From NCBI RefSeq assembly GCF_001078375.1, contig NZ_BBXI01000009.1:62001-126000 (forward strand): 64,000 bases of DNA. Reading direction: 5' to 3'. The notes under the pieces were generated by a model. It was not told the origin of the DNA. It did not search any database and worked only from the letters and a program-made list of their open reading frames with translations. The stretch is from Veillonella tobetsuensis (GTDB lineage: Bacteria > Bacillota > Negativicutes > Veillonellales > Veillonellaceae). Shown here in pieces: positions 35,751 through 45,077 of this stretch. Position 1 is the first letter of the stretch; each line of letters starts with the position of its first letter. A program made the position numbers and the translations under genes.

Positions 35751-36779
35751 ATGAAAATTGCAATTGACGCCATGGGTGGTGATTTTGCTCCCTTGGAAAC
35801 CGTCTTAGGCGCCTTGGAAGCAGTGCGAGAAACAAAACATATCGATGTAGTTCTCGTAGGCGATGAAACTCAAATTAATAAAATTTTAGAAGATAATAAT
35901 GAAATAAATAATCCGCGCGTTACTGTGCATCATGCTAGCGAAGTGATTGGCATGGATGAGCATCCAGGACAAGCATTGCGTAAAAAGAAGGATGCTTCTG
36001 TCGTAGTTGCTACAGCATTGGTTCGAAGCAAAGTTTGTGATGCTGTTATCGCACCAGGGAGCACTGGAGCAGCGGTTGCTGCTGCATTATTTGGATTAGG
36101 TCGTATTAAAGGTATCGACAGACCGGTTATTGCGACGCCTATGCCTACTGTAAACGGTATTACTGTTATGTTGGACTCTGGTGCCAACTCTAACAGTAAA
36201 CCTAAACATCTTGTGCAAGGTGCCTTAATGGGTTCTGAATATGCAAAACTATTATTGGGTAAAGAAAATCCTACAGTAGGCCTTTTAAATATTGGTGAAG
36301 AGGCCACTAAGGGTAATGAAGTTGTATTGGCTACGTATCCAATTTTAGAAAAAATGAAAACTATTAACTTCAAAGGCAATGTTGAAGGCCGTGATATTCC
36401 AAAAGGTGCGGTGGACGTTGTCGTATGTGATGGGTTCGTTGGTAATGTAGTTCTTAAATTTGCAGAAGGTCTTGTAACTAGCTTGACACAGCTTATTAAG
36501 GATAGCATTATGGGTGGCAGTATTTTTGCAAAGATCGGTGCTATGCTTATTAAACCAGCATTAAAACCTATAGCTAAAAAATTAGACCACACTGAAAGTG
36601 GTGGTGCACCTCTTTTAGGTGTTAATGGTGTATTTATGATTTCTCATGGCAGTTCTAAGGCAAAAGAAATAAAGACTGCTATTAAAATAGCTACCGATTT
36701 AGTAGAACGTAAAATTATTGAGCAGATTCGACAAACAGTGGAAATTGAAGGAGCCGTAAAATATGAATATGATGAGTAA
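35751..36779 (+). CDS. plsX: Phosphate acyltransferase PlsX
   Basis: Makes acyl-phosphate from acyl-ACP for phospholipid synthesis. IAIDAMGGDFAPLETVLGA start, PGSTGAAVAAALFGLGRIKG, GATVGLLNIGEEATKGNE-type NIGEE block and the VDVVVCDGFVGNVVLK motif. 342 aa is normal. Overlaps fabH by 17 bases. Confidence 0.96.
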   Translation: MKIAIDAMGGDFAPLETVLGALEAVRETKHIDVVLVGDETQINKILEDNNEINNPRVTVHHASEVIGMDEHPGQALRKKKDASVVVATALVRSKVCDAVIAPGSTGAAVAAALFGLGRIKGIDRPVIATPMPTVNGITVMLDSGANSNSKPKHLVQGALMGSEYAKLLLGKENPTVGLLNIGEEATKGNEVVLATYPILEKMKTINFKGNVEGRDIPKGAVDVVVCDGFVGNVVLKFAEGLVTSLTQLIKDSIMGGSIFAKIGAMLIKPALKPIAKKLDHTESGGAPLLGVNGVFMISHGSSKAKEIKTAIKIATDLVERKIIEQIRQTVEIEGAVKYEYDE

Positions 36780-37758
36780 ACATGTCGGTATTATTGGTAC
36801 AGGCAGCTTCCTTCCTGATAATGTAGTAACGAACTTTGATTTAGAAAAAATTGTTGATACTAGTGATCAATGGATTAGAGAGCGTACTGGCATTGAAGAA
36901 AGACGTATTGCACCAGAAGGTATGAACACATCCTATATGGCTACTGAAGCAGCAAAAAAAGCACTTCAAATGGCTAACTTAAATGCAGAAGATATCGACA
37001 TGATTATCTTTGCAACACTGACACCAGATATGATAATTCCATCTGCTGCTTGTGTATTACAAGCAAATTTAGGTGCTAAAAATGCGGCTGCTTATGATCT
37101 ACAAGCGGCATGTTCTGGCTTTGTATATGGCTTAATTACCGCTCATAGCTATATTAGTTCAGGATTATTTAAAAATGTACTAGTGGTAGGTGCAGAAGTA
37201 CTATCACGCCGTATTAACTGGAAAGATCGTAGTACATGCATCCTATTTGGTGATGGCGCTGGTGCAGCTGTTGTATCAGAAGTTCCTGAAGGATATGGCA
37301 TCAAAGGTGTTGACTTAGGTGCTGATGGTACTGGTGGGCCAGCACTATGCATTCCAGCTGGTGGTACTGCTGTTGTAGCTAATGACCAACGTATCGAAGA
37401 GGGGTTGACCTTCGTTCATATGGATGGCCCAGAAGTATATAAATTTGCAGTTAAAACAATGGGGAGAACAGCATTAAAATCATTAGAGCGTGCTAATATG
37501 AATTTAGAGGAACTGGATTTCTTTATTCCTCATCAAGCTAATATTCGTATTATCGATTCAGCTGCTAAACGTTTACACATGCCAAAAGAAAAGGTATTTG
37601 TAAATTTACATAAGTATGGGAATACATCTGCTGCATCAGTAGCGATTGCGTTAGATGAGGCTAATCGTCAAGGTTGCTTAAAACGTGGTGATAATGTAGC
37701 ACTTGCAGGATTTGGTGCTGGTCTTACCTGGGCTAGCCTCGTCTTGAAATGGTATTAA
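36763..37758 (+). CDS. fabH: Beta-ketoacyl-ACP synthase III
   Basis: Starts fatty-acid chains by condensing acyl-CoA with malonyl-ACP. Catalytic triad: Cys117 in DLQAACSGF, His in FIPHQANIRI and Asn in YGNTSAAS. IDTSDQWIRERTGIEERRI-type N-terminus. 331 aa. ATG 36763 lies 9 bases after AAGGAG, within the end of plsX. Confidence 0.95.
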   Translation: MNMMSKHVGIIGTGSFLPDNVVTNFDLEKIVDTSDQWIRERTGIEERRIAPEGMNTSYMATEAAKKALQMANLNAEDIDMIIFATLTPDMIIPSAACVLQANLGAKNAAAYDLQAACSGFVYGLITAHSYISSGLFKNVLVVGAEVLSRRINWKDRSTCILFGDGAGAAVVSEVPEGYGIKGVDLGADGTGGPALCIPAGGTAVVANDQRIEEGLTFVHMDGPEVYKFAVKTMGRTALKSLERANMNLEELDFFIPHQANIRIIDSAAKRLHMPKEKVFVNLHKYGNTSAASVAIALDEANRQGCLKRGDNVALAGFGAGLTWASLVLKWY

Positions 37759-37773
37759 GGAGGAAACATCAAG

Positions 37774-38718
37774 ATGATTAAGACAGATATTTGTGATTTG
37801 TTGCAGATTGAATATCCAATCTTTCAAGGTGGTATGGCTTGGTTAGGAACTGCAGAACTTGCATCAGCTGTATCTGAAGCTGGCGGCCTTGGCATCATTG
37901 GTGCAGGTCATATGCCACCAGATGTTTTCCGCAATGAAATCCACAAAGTAAAAGAACGTACTAGTAAACCGTTTGGTTGTAACATTATGCTTATGTCTCC
38001 ATTTGTAAAAGAAGTTATGGAAGTAGTCGTTGAAGAACGCGTTCCTGTTATTACAACTGGTGCAGGTAATCCAGGTGTTTATATTCCAGCATTGAAAGAG
38101 ATTGGTACAAAGGTTATTCCTGTAGTGGCATCTGTATTATTAGCTAAACGTTTGCTTCGTGGTGGCATTGATGCGCTTATTGCAGAAGGTACTGAGTCAG
38201 GTGGCCATGTTGGTGATATTACAACAATGGCATTGTTACCACAAGTTGTAGATGCTGTCGATGTTCCAGTTATTGCTGCTGGTGGTATTGCAGATGGTCG
38301 TGGCGTAGCAGCTGCGTTTGCACTAGGTGCTCATGCAGTTCAAATGGGTACACGTTTTGTCCTATCTGAAGAATGTATCGCTCATGAAAACTATAAAAAC
38401 GCTGTATTGAAAGCAAAAGATCGTTCTACTGTTATGACTGGTCTTACAACAGGTCATCCAGTTCGAATTATCGACAATCAATTAGCACATAAATATAAAA
38501 ATCTTGAATTTAATGGTGGTTCCAAGGAAGAATTAGAAAATCTTGGCGCAGGCACACTTCGTAAAGCTGCTATTGAAGGTGATGTAAAAGAAGGTTCTGT
38601 TATGATTGGTCAAATTGCAGGTATGTTGCAAGATGTTAAACCATGTAAAGATATCATTGTTGATATTATGACAGAAGCTGAAGCTGTTATTAATAACTTA
38701 CAAAGATTTGGTAAATAA
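37774..38718 (+). CDS. fabK: FabK-type enoyl-ACP reductase
   Basis: FMN-dependent enoyl-ACP reductase, the final step of each elongation cycle. Motifs: LQIEYPIFQGGMAWLGTAEL, EGTESGGHVG, VIAAGGIADGRGVAAAFALG, VQMGTRF and the C-terminal EGDVKEGSVMIGQIAG, as in pneumococcal FabK. Its place between fabH and fabD supports FabK over nitronate monooxygenase. No fabI is seen in the window. Confidence 0.9.
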   Translation: MIKTDICDLLQIEYPIFQGGMAWLGTAELASAVSEAGGLGIIGAGHMPPDVFRNEIHKVKERTSKPFGCNIMLMSPFVKEVMEVVVEERVPVITTGAGNPGVYIPALKEIGTKVIPVVASVLLAKRLLRGGIDALIAEGTESGGHVGDITTMALLPQVVDAVDVPVIAAGGIADGRGVAAAFALGAHAVQMGTRFVLSEECIAHENYKNAVLKAKDRSTVMTGLTTGHPVRIIDNQLAHKYKNLEFNGGSKEELENLGAGTLRKAAIEGDVKEGSVMIGQIAGMLQDVKPCKDIIVDIMTEAEAVINNLQRFGK

Positions 38719-38730
38719 GGAGGATATCCT

Positions 38731-39672
38731 ATGAAAACAGCATTTGTTTTTCCTGGTCAAGGTTCACAAAAAGTAGGTATGCTGCAAGATTTATATAATG
38801 CATATCCTATTGTAAAACAACGTTTTGAAGAAGCTGACGAAGCATTAGGTTATTCTATTACTAAATTATGCTTTGAAGGTCCTGATACTGAATTGGTTAA
38901 GACAGCTAATACGCAACCTGCCATTTTAACTGCTTCTGTAGCTTGCTACGAAGTATTAAAAGAACAAGGCTTTACACCTGATATTGTAGGTGGTCATAGC
39001 TTAGGTGAGTACAGTGCGTTAGTAGCTGCAGGTGTTTTAGATTTTAAAGATGCCGTATATGTAGTTCATAAACGTGGTGAATATATGCAAGAAGCAGTGC
39101 CATTAGGTAAAGGTGCTATGGCGGCTATCCTTGCATTGCCAAGAGAACAAGTTGTTGAAATTTGCCAACAAGTAAATGATACTGTAGGCTCTGTACAAGC
39201 AGTTAACTTTAACTGCCCAGGTCAAATCGTTATTGCTGGTGAAACAGCAGCTGTGGAGACAGCAGCAGAAAAAATGAAAGAAGCTGGTGCAAAACGTGCC
39301 GTTATGCTTCCTGTAAGTGCTCCATTCCATAGCCGTCTTATGGAACCAGCAGCTGTTCGCTTAAAAGAAGAATTAGATAAAATTCAAGTTAACGATGCTC
39401 AAATTCCAGTGGTAGCTAATGTAACAGGTAAGATTTTGACAAATGCTAGCGATATTAAAGAGTCTTTAGTAACTCAAGCTGCTAATCCTGTATTGTGGGA
39501 AGACTGCGTAGCAGAAATGGTTAACTTTGGTGTAACTCGATTTGTAGAGGTTGGTCCTGGTAAAGTATTAACGGGATTCACTAAAAAAATAAATAAAGAA
39601 ATGGAATTAGCTAATGTAGAAGACATTCCATCCTTAGAGAAAACGCTTGAATTTTTAAAGGGGGTTCGATAA
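38731..39672 (+). CDS. fabD: Malonyl-CoA:ACP transacylase
   Basis: Loads malonate on ACP. FVFPGQGSQKVGM start, nucleophile Ser90 in GGHSLGEYSAL, His in SAPFHSRLM and the C-terminal FVEVGPGKVLTG. 313 aa, normal. Twelve bases after fabK. Confidence 0.96.
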   Translation: MKTAFVFPGQGSQKVGMLQDLYNAYPIVKQRFEEADEALGYSITKLCFEGPDTELVKTANTQPAILTASVACYEVLKEQGFTPDIVGGHSLGEYSALVAAGVLDFKDAVYVVHKRGEYMQEAVPLGKGAMAAILALPREQVVEICQQVNDTVGSVQAVNFNCPGQIVIAGETAAVETAAEKMKEAGAKRAVMLPVSAPFHSRLMEPAAVRLKEELDKIQVNDAQIPVVANVTGKILTNASDIKESLVTQAANPVLWEDCVAEMVNFGVTRFVEVGPGKVLTGFTKKINKEMELANVEDIPSLEKTLEFLKGVR

Positions 39673-39673
39673 A

Positions 39674-40417
39674 ATGCACTTAGAGGGTAAAGTAGCTCTC
39701 GTAACTGGCGCATCTCGTGGTATCGGTCGCGCTGTTGCTATTCAGCTTGCACAATCTGGTGCTGATGTAGCTGTTAACTATAGTGGTAGTGAAGCTGCCG
39801 CTCAAGAAACAGTTGATGCTATCTTAGCATTAGGTCGCAAAGCGATTAAAATTAAAACCAATGTTGCAAACGCAGAAGAAGTGGCAGCAATGGTAGAAGA
39901 AACGCATAAAACATTTGGTCATATCGATATCTTAGTAAACAATGCTGGTATCACTCGTGATGGCTTGCTTATGCGTATGAAAGATGAAGACTTTGATGCA
40001 GTTATCGATATCAACCTTAAAGGTGTATATTTGGTAACTAAGGCAGTATCCAAAATCATGATGAAACAACGCTCTGGTCGCATTATTAATATGACTTCCG
40101 TTGTAGGTGTAATGGGTAATGCGGGCCAAGCAAATTATGCAGCTTCTAAAGCAGGTGTAATTGGTTTTACTAAATCTTGTGCTAAAGAATTAGCTAGCCG
40201 TGGCATCACAGTTAATGCTATTGCGCCTGGTTTTATCAATACTGATATGACCGACGTATTGCCTGAAAAGGTTAAAGAAGCTATGGTAACACAAATTCCG
40301 TTGGGCCGTATGGCTAACCCAGAAGAAGTGGCTGCCGTAACAACATTCCTTGCTAGTGATTTTGCTAGCTATGTTACTGGTCAAGTTATCAATGTAGATG
40401 GTGGCATGGTAATGTAG
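39674..40417 (+). CDS. fabG: 3-oxoacyl-ACP reductase
   Basis: NADPH-dependent SDR. TGASRGIGRAVA cofactor loop, NNAGITRDGLLMRM, Ser in MTSVVG and YAASK. C-terminal YVTGQVINVDGGM is diagnostic. 247 aa. One base after fabD. Confidence 0.96.
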   Translation: MHLEGKVALVTGASRGIGRAVAIQLAQSGADVAVNYSGSEAAAQETVDAILALGRKAIKIKTNVANAEEVAAMVEETHKTFGHIDILVNNAGITRDGLLMRMKDEDFDAVIDINLKGVYLVTKAVSKIMMKQRSGRIINMTSVVGVMGNAGQANYAASKAGVIGFTKSCAKELASRGITVNAIAPGFINTDMTDVLPEKVKEAMVTQIPLGRMANPEEVAAVTTFLASDFASYVTGQVINVDGGMVM

Positions 40418-40468
40418 ATACAAAATTAGACTATATATAAATCTCATTTGAAAGGAGGTGAACCACTA

Positions 40469-40699
40469 ATGAGCACTTTCGATAAAGTTAAAGCAATCGT
40501 TGTGGAACAATTAGGCGTTGATGAAGCTGAAGTTACCATTGATTCTACATTCATCGACGACTTAGGCGCTGACTCCTTGGATATCGTTGAATTAATCATG
40601 GCATTTGAAGAAGAATTCAATGTTGAAATCCCTGACGACGTTGCAGAAAAAATCAAAACCGTTAAGGATACAGTAGAATATATTGATTCTGCTAAATAA
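40469..40699 (+). CDS. acpP: Acyl carrier protein
   Basis: 76-aa acidic four-helix protein; phosphopantetheine is attached to Ser36 in [13 protein letters not shown] very strong AAAGGAGGTGA lies 7 bases before ATG 40469, which fits high expression; the in-frame TTG at 40448 lies before it and is rejected. Confidence 0.96.
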   Translation: MSTFDKVKAIVVEQLGVDEAEVTIDSTFIDDLGADSLDIVELIMAFEEEFNVEIPDDVAEKIKTVKDTVEYIDSAK

Positions 40700-40720
40700 G
40701 CTGTATAGCTGACAATTCAG

Positions 40721-40753
40721 CCGTGCGGGGGGCCGAGTGGCTCCCCAAATCGG
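40721..40753 (+). other. GC-rich hairpin after acpP
   Basis: 8-bp stem GGGGGGCC/GGCTCCCC (40727-40734 with 40739-40746, one G-U), GAGT loop, plus outer CCG/CGG pairing, followed by a weak TTTTG. In an otherwise AT-rich region it stands out; likely a partial terminator or processing barrier that lets acpP exceed the downstream genes. Confidence 0.6.
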
Positions 40754-40777
40754 TTTTGTTTACAGGAGGAATTGATA

Positions 40778-41734
40778 GTGAAGCTCCCTGAACTTCGCAT
40801 TGGGAATCTAGTGGCCAAAGTACCTATTATTCAAGGTGGTATGGCGATTAGATTGTCTACAGCTCGGTTGGCAGCAGCCGTTGCAAATGAAGGTGGTATT
40901 GGCCTAATTGCAGCATCTGGCTTGCCTTTTGATGAATTACGATATGAAATACAATTAGCTAGAAAATTATCACCTACGGGTATTATTGGTATAAATGCGA
41001 TGGTAGCGGCCACTCAATTTGCTGGCCTTGTTAAAACTGCCATCGAAGAGGGCATTGATCTTGTAGTAGCAGGTGCTGGTTTTTCAAGAGATATGTTCGC
41101 AATGGGCAAAGAATCTGGTACTCCAATCGTACCAATTGTTTCGTCCGCAAAATTAGCTCGCATTTCTGAAGGTTTAGGTGCTGCAGCAGTAATCGTAGAA
41201 GGCTGCGAAGCTGGCGGCCACTTGGGTACGGATCGTTCCGCTCGAGAAATCGTTCCAGAAGTTGTAGCTGCCGTTAAAAACATTCCAGTTATTGCTGCTG
41301 GTGGTGTTCTCGATGGTCGCGATATTGTAGAAATGTTGAAATTAGGTGCTAATGGCGTTCAAATGGGCAGTCGTTTTGCTGCATCTGATGAATGTAATGC
41401 ATCTGATGAATTGAAAAAAATGTATGTGCGTGCTACAAATCCTGAAGATATTGTACTTATTCAAAGTCCAGTAGGGTTACCAGGACAGGCTATCAAAAAT
41501 AAATTTGCTGAATCTGTTCTTGATGGTACAGTAGCGCCACCAACAGTGTGTGACAATTGTTTAAAACATTGTTCCCATAAATTCTGTATTATCCGTGCTT
41601 TATCTAGAGCACAACAAGGTGATGTGGAAACGGGGTTAGTATTCTCTGGCAATAATATGAGAAAAGTCGACAAGATTATGCCAGTTAAAGATATTTTTGC
41701 TCAGTTGAAACAACAAGTAGCAGAAATCGATTAA
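40778..41734 (+). CDS. Nitronate monooxygenase/FabK-like protein with Cys cluster
   Basis: 318-aa FMN TIM-barrel relative of FabK: VPIIQGGMAIRLSTARLAAAVANEG, VIVEGCEAGGHLG, VIAAGGVLDGRDIVEMLKLGA and GVQMGSRFA. It differs from FabK in its C-terminus, which carries CDNCLKHCSHKFCIIRA (four closely spaced Cys), possibly a metal or Fe-S site. GTG 40778 is 8 bases after AGGAGG; TTG 40772 would be too close. Inside the fab operon, so a lipid role is likely, but the reaction is uncertain. Confidence 0.8.
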   Translation: MKLPELRIGNLVAKVPIIQGGMAIRLSTARLAAAVANEGGIGLIAASGLPFDELRYEIQLARKLSPTGIIGINAMVAATQFAGLVKTAIEEGIDLVVAGAGFSRDMFAMGKESGTPIVPIVSSAKLARISEGLGAAAVIVEGCEAGGHLGTDRSAREIVPEVVAAVKNIPVIAAGGVLDGRDIVEMLKLGANGVQMGSRFAASDECNASDELKKMYVRATNPEDIVLIQSPVGLPGQAIKNKFAESVLDGTVAPPTVCDNCLKHCSHKFCIIRALSRAQQGDVETGLVFSGNNMRKVDKIMPVKDIFAQLKQQVAEID

Positions 41735-41769
41735 TTAAAGGGGCTATATAGCTATAAGAGGTGGAATAA

Positions 41770-43014
41770 TTGGAAAAACGTGTAGTAATTACTGGCTTAG
41801 GAGCAGTTACTCCGGTAGGTATCGGTAAAGAAAATTTCTACAATGCGTTATTAGAGGGTAAATCTGGTATTGGCCCGATTACACGCTTTGATGCATCTGA
41901 CTATGCAACACGCATTGCAGGCGAAGTTAAAGATTTTGATATTACTCAATATGGTGTAGACAAAAAAGAAGCTCGCCGTATGGACCGTTCCGTTGAATTC
42001 GCTATTGGTGCAGCCGTTCTTGCCGCTGATGATGCAAAATTGGCACTTGATGAAGAAGATTTGGACCGTTGTGGTACAGTTGTTGGTACTGGTATTGGCG
42101 GTATTGATTCTATTCATGAAGTATATACAACATTGTTTGATAAAGGTCCTGGTCGCGTAAGCCCATTTGCAGTTCCTATGATGATTGCAAATATGTCTTC
42201 TGCACGTGTATCCATTCGCCTTGGCTTGAAAGGTCCTGTTATTACAGACGTAACAGCTTGTACTTCTGGTACTAATGCAATTGGTGATGCATTCCGCATT
42301 ATCCAACGTGGCGATGCAGATATCATGTTTGCTGGTGGTACTGAAGCGGCTGTTTCCCCTGCTGCTGTAGCAGGTTTTGCAGCTATGAAAGCTATGTCTA
42401 CTCGTAACGATGAACCTACAAAAGCTTCTCGTCCATTTGATAAAGACCGCGATGGTTTCGTAATGGGTGAAGGTGCAGGTATCGTTGTACTTGAAGAATT
42501 AGAACATGCTAAAGCTCGTGGTGCTCATATCTATGCTGAAGTTGTAGGTTATGGTACAAATGGTGATGCATACCACATTACTGCTCCAGCTCCAGGTGGT
42601 GTACAAGCTCGTAAATGTATGGAATTAGCAATTAAAGATGCTGGTATCGATCTTAAAGATATTAACTACATCAATGCTCACGGTACATCTACAGGCCTTA
42701 ATGACCAAAATGAAACATTGGCTATTAAAGAATTGTTCGGCGACCATGCAAAAAATATCGCTGTTAACTCTACAAAATCCATGACAGGTCACTTGTTGGG
42801 CGCTGCTGGTGCGATTGAAACTATTGTAATGGCAATGGCAATCGAAACAGGTAAGGTTCATCCAACAATTAACTGTGATAATCCAGATGAAGGTTTAGAT
42901 CTTGATTATGTACGTGAAGGTGCTCGTGATTTACATATTACAGCAGCTCTTTCGAACTCCTTCGGTTTTGGTGGTCATAACGGTACACTTTGTGTTCGCC
43001 GTTATGAAGATTAA
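41770..43014 (+). CDS. fabF: Beta-ketoacyl-ACP synthase II
   Basis: Elongating condensing enzyme. Cys164 in VTACTSGTNAIG, His residues in INAHGTSTGLND and KSMTGHLLGAAGA, and the FGGHNGTL C-terminus. 414 aa, full length. TTG start after AGAGGTGGAA. Its stop overlaps the rnc start (TAATG). Confidence 0.96.
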   Translation: MEKRVVITGLGAVTPVGIGKENFYNALLEGKSGIGPITRFDASDYATRIAGEVKDFDITQYGVDKKEARRMDRSVEFAIGAAVLAADDAKLALDEEDLDRCGTVVGTGIGGIDSIHEVYTTLFDKGPGRVSPFAVPMMIANMSSARVSIRLGLKGPVITDVTACTSGTNAIGDAFRIIQRGDADIMFAGGTEAAVSPAAVAGFAAMKAMSTRNDEPTKASRPFDKDRDGFVMGEGAGIVVLEELEHAKARGAHIYAEVVGYGTNGDAYHITAPAPGGVQARKCMELAIKDAGIDLKDINYINAHGTSTGLNDQNETLAIKELFGDHAKNIAVNSTKSMTGHLLGAAGAIETIVMAMAIETGKVHPTINCDNPDEGLDLDYVREGARDLHITAALSNSFGFGGHNGTLCVRRYED

Positions 43015-43757
43015 TGGGGCGTCACGTATCGCATAAGAATATTATAATGACACAAGCTCGTGAGGATTCTCTTCATGAGCTTGTTAGTCGTTTAGATATA
43101 CCGACGATTGATATTTCAGTTTTAGATTGTGCTTTAACTCATACATCTTATGCGAATGAACATAAAACTAAGTATATTCATCACAATCAGCGATTAGAGT
43201 TTCTTGGTGATGCCGTACTAGATCTTATCATTGGGGAATATCTATTTAAAACACATCCAGATATGTCGGAAGGTAATTTAACGAAAATTAAGGCTGCTAC
43301 AGTTTGTGAAGATTCATTAGCTTCTGTGAGCCGCTCTTTGCGGTTAGGTGATTACTTATTGTTAGGTCATGGAGAGAAATCCTCTGGTGGTAATAATCGA
43401 AAATCTATTCTGGCAGATACCTTCGAATCCTTAATTGGGGCATTATATATTACTACTGACTATCAAACTGTAATGAAGTTTGCTCTTCATCACTTGGCTC
43501 CTAATTTAAAGCAAGCCTTAGAAGGGAAACGTGGTAAAGATTATAAAACATTGTTGCAAGAATTTGTACAACGAGATGGTGATAAACACATCGTGTATAA
43601 TCTTATTGGTGAAGCAGGTCCAGACCATGCAAAAACCTTTACAATGGAGGTATCTATTGATGGCGTAAATTATGAGGCCGGCTCTGGTAAAAGTAAAAAA
43701 ATTGCAGAACAACATGCAGCACAATTGACCCTCGAAAAGTTAATGGCTGCTATATAA
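43014..43757 (+). CDS. rnc: Ribonuclease III
   Basis: Double-strand RNA endonuclease for rRNA and mRNA processing. The signature NQRLEFLGDAVLDLIIGEYL and the ADTFESLIGALY metal site lie in the first 150 residues, followed by a C-terminal dsRNA-binding domain (about 172-247, ending SGKSKKIAEQHAAQLTLEKL). An internal ATG at 43047 is a possible alternative start. Directly after fabF, a common Firmicutes order. Confidence 0.95.
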   Translation: MGRHVSHKNIIMTQAREDSLHELVSRLDIPTIDISVLDCALTHTSYANEHKTKYIHHNQRLEFLGDAVLDLIIGEYLFKTHPDMSEGNLTKIKAATVCEDSLASVSRSLRLGDYLLLGHGEKSSGGNNRKSILADTFESLIGALYITTDYQTVMKFALHHLAPNLKQALEGKRGKDYKTLLQEFVQRDGDKHIVYNLIGEAGPDHAKTFTMEVSIDGVNYEAGSGKSKKIAEQHAAQLTLEKLMAAI

Positions 43758-43758
43758 G

Positions 43759-43779
43759 AAGCGCCGAAAGGCGCTTTTT
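43759..43779 (+). terminator. Intrinsic terminator of the fab-rnc operon
   Basis: GCGCC/GGCGC stem extended by A-T pairs, GAAA tetraloop, T tract. Confidence 0.92.
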
Positions 43780-43952
43780 ATATAGGAACTATTAATAGAA
43801 TAGAAATAAATAGCTATAGACAGTCTTAATATGATGAATGCATTGATATGTTGAAAGCTCTAATGGGTTAGTATACATATAGGTTAAACAAATATAGGTT
43901 AAAATATATAGATTAAAACACATAAATAATTAATAGAAAGGAGGTAAAAGTA

Positions 43953-44996
43953 ATGAGATATGGTATGATTCCTTTTTTTATACCCCATGTAGGATGCCCA
44001 CATGTTTGTACATTTTGTAATCAGTCTCGTATTACAGAAACGGTGGGGATAGGACATTTAACACCCGAATATATTGCATCTACTATTAAGGACTATGTAG
44101 GGGACTCAAAAAATGATAAGTTTTGGGAGGTCTGTTTTTACGGAGGATCCTTTTCTGCTATCGATCAAAAATTGCAGATACAGTTATTAAAACCTGCTTA
44201 TGAAGCATTACAATCAGGATTAATAGACAGCATTCGATGCTCTACAAGGCCAGATGCAGTCAGTGACAGACAATTAGAATTATTATGTTCATTAGGCATG
44301 AAGACAATTGAGTTAGGCGTACAATCGATGGATGATACCGTTCTATCCCTCGCTAAACGCGGTCATACCTCTGATGATGTAAAAGTGGCTGTTAAACAAT
44401 TACGAAAGTTTGAATTTACTGTAGGACTACAACTATTGCCAGGGCTTTTAGGCGATTCATGGGAAACGATAATACAAACAGCTGTCGAAATAACTGCATT
44501 GCAGCCTGATTTTGTACGTATTTATCCCGTTCTCGTCATAGATCATACGGAATTGGCGGAACAATACAAGTCAGGTATATATGAGCCATTATCATTGGAA
44601 TTAGCATTACAGTATTGTGCATTTTTAAAGACTTGGTTTGAATCGCATTATATTACTGTTATTCGGACTGGATTGCAAAGCACTGAAGAACTCGATACAG
44701 GTACTAGTCTATTGGCAGGTCCTTATGAGCCTGCTATGGGGGAATTGGTGTCAAATGAACAATGGCGCCAGAGGATAGAGTATTGTATGAATGAACATAC
44801 AGAATATTTTGAAGAAACTATTAAGGCTGTTGTTGTTAAATACCCAAGAAGTCTTACCTCTAAGGTTCGAGGATTAAAAAAACGAAATGTTGAATATTTT
44901 GAAAATATGTATAAGGATATAACTTTCACATGGCGAGAAAATAATGATATTGATACAGTACAATGCAGTATAGATGGCATGGTATATGTGGTATAA
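43953..44996 (+). CDS. Elp3-like radical SAM protein
   Basis: 347-aa radical SAM enzyme of the bacterial Elp3-like group that sits between rnc and smc in many Firmicutes. The cluster cysteines are in VGCPHVCTFCNQ (CxxxCxxC); FYGGSFSAI is the SAM-binding GG motif; STRPDAVS and IELGVQSMDD follow. The C-terminal acetyltransferase domain of true Elp3 is absent. Substrate unknown; related proteins act on tRNA. AAGGAGGT precedes the ATG. The 195-base gap before it holds only A/T-rich, TAGGTTAAA-like repeats. Confidence 0.85.
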   Translation: MRYGMIPFFIPHVGCPHVCTFCNQSRITETVGIGHLTPEYIASTIKDYVGDSKNDKFWEVCFYGGSFSAIDQKLQIQLLKPAYEALQSGLIDSIRCSTRPDAVSDRQLELLCSLGMKTIELGVQSMDDTVLSLAKRGHTSDDVKVAVKQLRKFEFTVGLQLLPGLLGDSWETIIQTAVEITALQPDFVRIYPVLVIDHTELAEQYKSGIYEPLSLELALQYCAFLKTWFESHYITVIRTGLQSTEELDTGTSLLAGPYEPAMGELVSNEQWRQRIEYCMNEHTEYFEETIKAVVVKYPRSLTSKVRGLKKRNVEYFENMYKDITFTWRENNDIDTVQCSIDGMVYVV

Positions 44997-45011
44997 TTAA
45001 AGATATTAACA

Positions 45012-45050
45012 AAAACCCTAACAATCATTGATATTGCTAGGGTTTTGTTT
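45012..45050. terminator. Terminator at the chromosome-prophage edge
   Basis: 14-bp stem with one mismatch (45012-45025 with 45033-45046), A run before and T run after, between the Elp3-like gene and the convergent integrase. The left attachment site is expected in or near this stretch, but the other end is outside the window. Confidence 0.75.
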
Positions 45051-45077
45051 TATTTATCAAAAAATCGTCAAAAATTA

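Noticed and set aside
35930-36592. 220-codon minus-strand frame inside plsX
   Set aside because: Antisense shadow; no start signal.
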